Positions 59,802-64,000 of a DNA stretch of 64,000 bases are shown one piece after another; within the stretch, counting starts at the first letter, position 1; every line of letters starts with the position of its first letter. The notes under the pieces are model-generated. The model worked only from the letters and a program-made list of their open reading frames with translations, had not been told where the DNA came from and did no database searches. The translations under genes and the position numbers were made by a program. Source of the DNA: Paragonimus westermani (taxonomy: Eukaryota; Platyhelminthes; Trematoda; Plagiorchiida; Troglotrematidae); NCBI GenBank assembly GCA_008508345.1, contig QNGE01001260.1, forward strand, positions 1 through 64,000, read 5' to 3'.

Positions 59802-61955
59802 GTGAGTACAATATAATGTGTTTTGAATTATATCAGCTTGCTTCACTGGTCATGTACGCCAGAATATGACTACAATAATGGTTGCACACGCGTGCCGGCC
59901 GTCACAATTAGTCCGTTACCTAGCTCGGTTGCTAGGCCTACAACCGGTAGTAGTTAGCTAACTGGTTCAGTGCGTCCAACCATTTGTCTAATAATCTGCA
60001 ATCTTAATCCAAACCGAAACACGACTCACGAATTATATAGCATAAGGTAGTGACTTAATTCCACAATTTAGCTAATCTGAACTGAGATTAACCAATCTTT
60101 TCCTCACCGATTAGACAGTGGTGTAGTCACCGACAAATTCGATAGGGTTGCAAAGTTTCTCAATGTAAAACGCCAAGTACAAGACAAACAAAATTACACA
60201 GCGAACACAAACACTTTGTTTATATATCTTCATATCCGTTGTGAGTAATGCAAAGTGAGTCTTTTTGTTGACAGATCCCATGTAGTGGATATACACGCCT
60301 CTAATCATTACTTCCAGTTTCTGGTCTTCTCGGAGTTTTTAACCATCTTTTAGTTATCGCACGCGAGCAGTCCTTTTCGTTTCTTTCCGTGATATTCATT
60401 AGCCGGACTGCGCAAACGACATGATTACTGGTTGGACCATATAACCCGAATTCTACTGAAGTGGGTAAGAGAGTTGAGACGAAAAAATGCTCTGGAGAAC
60501 GTGTGCTATGCAGTAATCTGCGTTCAAGGCTTTCTAAGTCATGCCAGCAAACAGTGTTTACACATCGCCGATATGAAACTGTGCCTGCCAATACATGAGT
60601 ATTCTAATGTTTTGGACACATCACTCACCTTCATTGCTTAATCTCTCTCCAACCGCTTGGACTAGGTAGCATGAAATGTTACAATGTTTCTCAGTTTCTT
60701 TACGTCAACGGACAACCCTGCGCACACTACCACTTACACTTCATTCAAGCATTCAAAACAGGAACAATGGATTTTTTATTGGGTGAGAAAAGAAAATTAT
60801 GGTGTTTGGTCTTCCCCTCAGAAAAGTACAATCCTGTGATAATTATCGTGCCGTGGATCGTTTGGTAGAGCCAAACACGTTGCATCATTGCAGTGTTTGT
60901 TGTCGTGAAGGTGGAAACTTATGATGGGTGTCTTCTGAACGAACGCCGTCGTGACTGAATTTGGATGGAGACAAATCGCTTTCGGTAGAGATCTAAGTTT
61001 CCTATAAGTTTTATGAGACTTGATCGTGGGTTTGTTTTACTTCGCATGACCTCCGCGAAGTATAGTTCCAGGTTATGAATTTGTTCTTCGCAGCATTAAG
61101 ACCAAATCGCCAGCAAAGCCAGAGGTGTTTACACTGTCAACTGATGCTTGAAACCGTGTGACTGATAGAGTATTTTATTGGAATGGTGTAATGCTTTGTT
61201 ATCATTTATCAACATCGGGAAAATGGGGGTAAAACGTGAATCCACATAAAATTGCGTACGTTCCTCGATAAAACCAAACTGCTGCGTCCTCAAATTGTTT
61301 GGACAAGTGTTTTCCAGGAAGGTTGCTGATTAAAACCTCGTTTACGTCTTACCACGTTAAAGTGCACACGTCCTACACGACTTGATTCCATATTCTGAAT
61401 TGTGTACAAGTGAGCGTTCAGAGTTTCAAACTAACACAGGCTAACTTTAGCTCAGCATAATTTTGGATCTAGATTCCCCGTGTGGAAATTAGTTATAGGG
61501 GTCTGACCAAAATATCTCCCAGTACCGATCCATTTAGTGCATAAGTTTATATGCAGCTACCGTCTAACGGTCTTAGATTAGTGAATAGTTACACTGTTTT
61601 GCTGAGAGTACATAATGACAAGGGCTTCAATATTTACAGTTTACATACATTTTGCAGCAAACACAATCAACATAGGCCCGTGGGCTTTACTGTCAACAAT
61701 AAATTTGTGCCTGAGTGTGTCTGCCTATGAAGCTAACAGTGAGCTAATATTCTTAGACATAAAGGCATAGTGTGATTCAAATTGCATGTTCGTCTCTGTT
61801 TGGTTCTGGTAGACTCGACATTCCATTCTAGCACATTTGTGCACATAGTGTGGCGAGATGCCGTCCAATAAAGCACAATCTTTATTGTCCAAATCGCCAG
61901 TCACATGCAAAGCGCGCTCTCTCGTTTATCAGTCATAATTCCAACCCGCAGCACC
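59802..61955. other. No exon recognised; probable LTR of the Gypsy element at the upper end
   Basis: The region just below 61956 is where the 3' LTR of the minus-strand Gypsy element should lie; on the minus strand an AATAAA occurs near 61880-61890. No partner LTR is in the window to fix its limits. The rest holds no recognised exon. Confidence 0.35.
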
Positions 61956-61968
61956 CCCCGGTTTACGT
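61956..61968 (-). other. Candidate polypurine tract at the Gypsy 3' end
   Basis: Minus strand AAACCGGGGGG followed by TGCTGCGGG. A G-rich purine run directly before a TG dinucleotide suits a polypurine tract and LTR start. The CC interruption and missing second LTR make this tentative. Confidence 0.35.
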
Positions 61969-61996
61969 TCACACGTCGTGTGCACTTCTAACCGGT

Positions 61997-63998
61997 TTAC
62001 GTGTGTGACCGGTGCCTTCTATCGGAGGGTTTTCCGCTTGCCATCCCTCGTGTGTTTGTCCGATTTCGTTGCGCGATGGCTCGTCCAGCTGCTCGTGCTG
62101 TCCGCCATCCACCCAATGTTGGCCTTGACCGTATTCCAACATCGTGTCGAGATGTTCCTCTAAATGTTGGAAAAACCACGCCTCCGATCTGGCCGTCTGT
62201 CGTATTTCGCCTGCCCTGCCTCGCCCGTTGGTCCGATCCAGTCGAGCGATGACTCATCCGGTCGCGCACGTTGTTCTTTATTCGATCGCGGCAGGCTTTT
62301 GAACGTACCTTCCCGCGTTGAGGTATTCGGCCAAGCGTTCGAAAACTCGCTCCTCCGACCTGACAATCCACCACACTCGCCCCTTCTTCAAGGAACTTGC
62401 CACGATTGTGCCAGGGTGCCAAGTTTGCAGCATTGATCCATCGCCCACGAGGACCTTGGTTGATTTGGAAACTCGTATTCTTGCAGTTCGTGATGGCAAA
62501 TGGTCTATTCCACCGCCTTCTAAATTTTCCCGCGCCGGGTCCGGATGTTTCTGGCCCGCTGTAGTCTCTTTCTTTCACCCGGTCTCCGATCCTGAACCGG
62601 CGCCATTTGTGTGTTGTACCTCACGTCATACCTTTGCTTATTTCGGCGTTGTCTTTCTATTGTCCTTTCAAGAGCACTGTGTTCCAGGTGTCGTTCTTGC
62701 GAAAATAATTGCCCCCCTCCGTCTCTGGGCACGCAGACATCCAAGAGAATCCTTGGCTCCCTCCCGTATGTCAGCTCAAATGGAGAGCTCTCAGTTGCTG
62801 CATGCTTTGTCGTGCGATACCCGAACAGAACATCCGTTAGTCCTTCTTCCCAGTTATTGCCTCTACTGTTGAGCCATTCCTTCAGTGTACGATTGAACCG
62901 CTCCGTCAGTCCGTTCGTTTGTGGATGGTTTGGCGATGTTCTCAAGCGCTGAATTCCGCAGTTCCTCAGCATCTCCTGAAACTGCTGGCCTTCAAACCAT
63001 GGGCCCTGATCCGTGATAACTCTGTGCAGTACTCCAAAACGATCCAGGACGTTGTTCATGAAGGCGTGTGCCACCGTTCCGCTCGTTTGATCTGTCGTTG
63101 GAATAGCTTCCACCCATCGTGTGAAATGATCAATCATGACAACTATGTAGCGATTCCCATTCGAACTTGTTGGGAGCGGACCCCAGGTGTGAGCGGCTTT
63201 CTCTGTTACGATTGATTTCATAGGCAGGGTTTTCGTCATTTTCTCTCGGTTCTGTTGGCAATTGAGGCAGGCTCGAATGAAATTAATCATATTTTTCCAC
63301 ATCGTGGGCCAAAATACCCTCCGCCGCAGTAGGTCGTACACGCGTTCTCGCCCTATGTAAACACCTGCGTGCGCCAGCCGAATTACACGTTCCCTCTGGT
63401 CTGCTGGAATAAATGGCAATCTTTGAGGTCGAAGTCCCCTCTGCACCTCCACATCGACGACGAGTTGGCCGTTCTCCAGAGGTAGCCGATCTCAGATCTG
63501 TAACAGTTCGTTCAGTCTTGAAGTCAACCTCTCGGATTTCGTCCCTGCCAGTAGATGTCCACATATTTCGCGTACTTGAGGGTCTTGCTGCTGATTGGCC
63601 AAGACGTCTTTATCGGCAACCAATACTGTGTTCACGGGTATGGCTTCAGTTGGCAGCTCACTTTCCTGTATCGGTCGCGACAATGCATCGGATACCTCAT
63701 TGTTTGTGCCGTTTACATGTCCGATGGTAAAGTTGAACTCTTGCAGCCGAAGTGCCCAGCGCGCCAGTCGTCCGCGCGGATCCTTCGCCGTCTTCAGCCA
63801 GATCAAGGGTTTGTGGTCAGTCTCGACATGGAAGGTGGTCGCTATCAGATAGGTCCTCCATTTCTCCAGCGCTCAGACGATAGCCAGACATTCTTTCTCC
63901 GTTGTGGAATACTTTCGCTCTGCTTCCGTTAGTACTCGGCTAGCATCCTCGAACGTTCACGACGGTTGCGAAAGAACCGCCCCGATTCCGATATCATT
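61997..63998 (-). pseudogene. Ty3/Gypsy pol 3' half: RNase H and integrase
   Basis: From the right edge downward, one frame runs from 63998 to 62520, interrupted only by three TGA codons (63957, 63873, 63492). RNase H: GIGAVLSQ, then RVLTEAERKYSTTEKECLAIV-stop-ALEKW and TDHKPLIWL. Linker: LARWALRLQEFNFTIGHVNG and NEVSDALSR. Integrase (310 aa, 62520-63452): a zinc region with H28 and C62-C65 but Tyr32 where the second His belongs, then the catalytic triad D108 (MIDHFTRW), D148 (ITDQGPWF) and E184 (LTERFNRTL), spaced 39 and 35, i.e. DD35E. A few residues before GPLPTSSNGN are missing. Near 62586 a one-base shift moves the C-terminal part (PFAITNCKNTSFQI ... AANLAPWHN) into the 61997-62578 frame. 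The long Arg-rich tail after it is unassigned. RT, protease and gag lie beyond the window. Confidence 0.92.
62520..63452 (-). pseudogene. Gypsy integrase core (DD35E intact)
   Basis: 310 aa open frame with an intact catalytic triad but a mutated H2C2 zinc site (His to Tyr, CAC to TAC, near 63356). It would have joined element DNA to the host chromosome. It lacks its own start and is part of the pol pseudogene. Confidence 0.88.
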
Positions 63999-64000
63999 CG

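Noticed and set aside
63492..63998. TGA read as Trp (alternative genetic code)
   Set aside because: All three stops are TGA, but other dead elements in the window also carry TAA stops, and flatworm nuclear genes use the standard code. Mutation of TGG to TGA is simpler.
1..64000. CRISPR arrays, operons, riboswitches or bacterial-type genes
   Set aside because: No regularly spaced repeats, no dense ORFs and no ribosome-binding context. The spliced FERM gene and the retroelements show nuclear eukaryotic DNA.

Overview
This is eukaryotic nuclear DNA: AT-rich, gene-poor, full of decayed retroelements, with no operon-like ORFs. Most long ORFs do not look like protein. The element mix (CsRn1-type Ty3/Gypsy gag, CR1/jockey-like LINE, RTE-like 3' ends, Penelope-like RT with a GIY-YIG domain, tRNA-derived SINEs) together with very long introns suggests a parasitic flatworm, most likely a digenean trematode. 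That is inference from family composition, not from a species-specific marker.

Host gene: the only host gene I can support is a FERM-domain protein on the plus strand, closest by eye to FRMD3/FRMD5 and band 4.1-like proteins. Its exons are small islands spread over about 40 kb: 20036-20291 (Ser-rich N-terminal region and start of the F1 lobe), 33590-33697 (F1, with KDYFGLRYLD), 38469-38511 (end of F1, QWLEMSKTVYKQLK), 52670-52799 (probable first part of F2), 54112-54241 (F2, EIGDYD) and 59714-59801 (end of F2, ETYG). Splice phases agree for exon 1 to 2, 2 to 3, and 54112-54241 to 59714-59801. They do not agree across the 52670 exon, so at least two small exons remain unplaced. The 5' exons, the F3 lobe and the gene ends were not found.

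Layout: 1-20 kb is a graveyard of mobile elements upstream of the first exon I recognise. It holds a CsRn1-like gag (minus), two copies of a roughly 217 bp LTR-like repeat, two RTE-like 3' ends with GATGAT tails, a CR1-like LINE with endonuclease and RT (minus), another LINE RT scrap (minus), a striking 1.08 kb element with perfect 288 bp inverted arms, and a decayed Gypsy gag-pol (plus). From 20 to 60 kb are the introns of the FERM gene, carrying tRNA-type SINEs, an inverted pair of hammerhead-like Penelope terminal sequences, a Penelope RT/GIY-YIG pseudogene, a possible LTR-gag relic and a head-to-head SINE pair with a 94-96 bp tandem repeat. From 62 to 64 kb is the 3' half of a Ty3/Gypsy pol on the minus strand (RNase H, DD35E integrase), running off the right edge.

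Best candidates for something unusual: (1) the palindromic element at 10750-11829, whose core is a nearly exact inverted copy (449 bp) of already-decayed Gypsy gag-pol sequence at 16618-17066; (2) the inverted pair of hammerhead-like motifs at 26861-27048. I did not find a convincing new enzymatic system.
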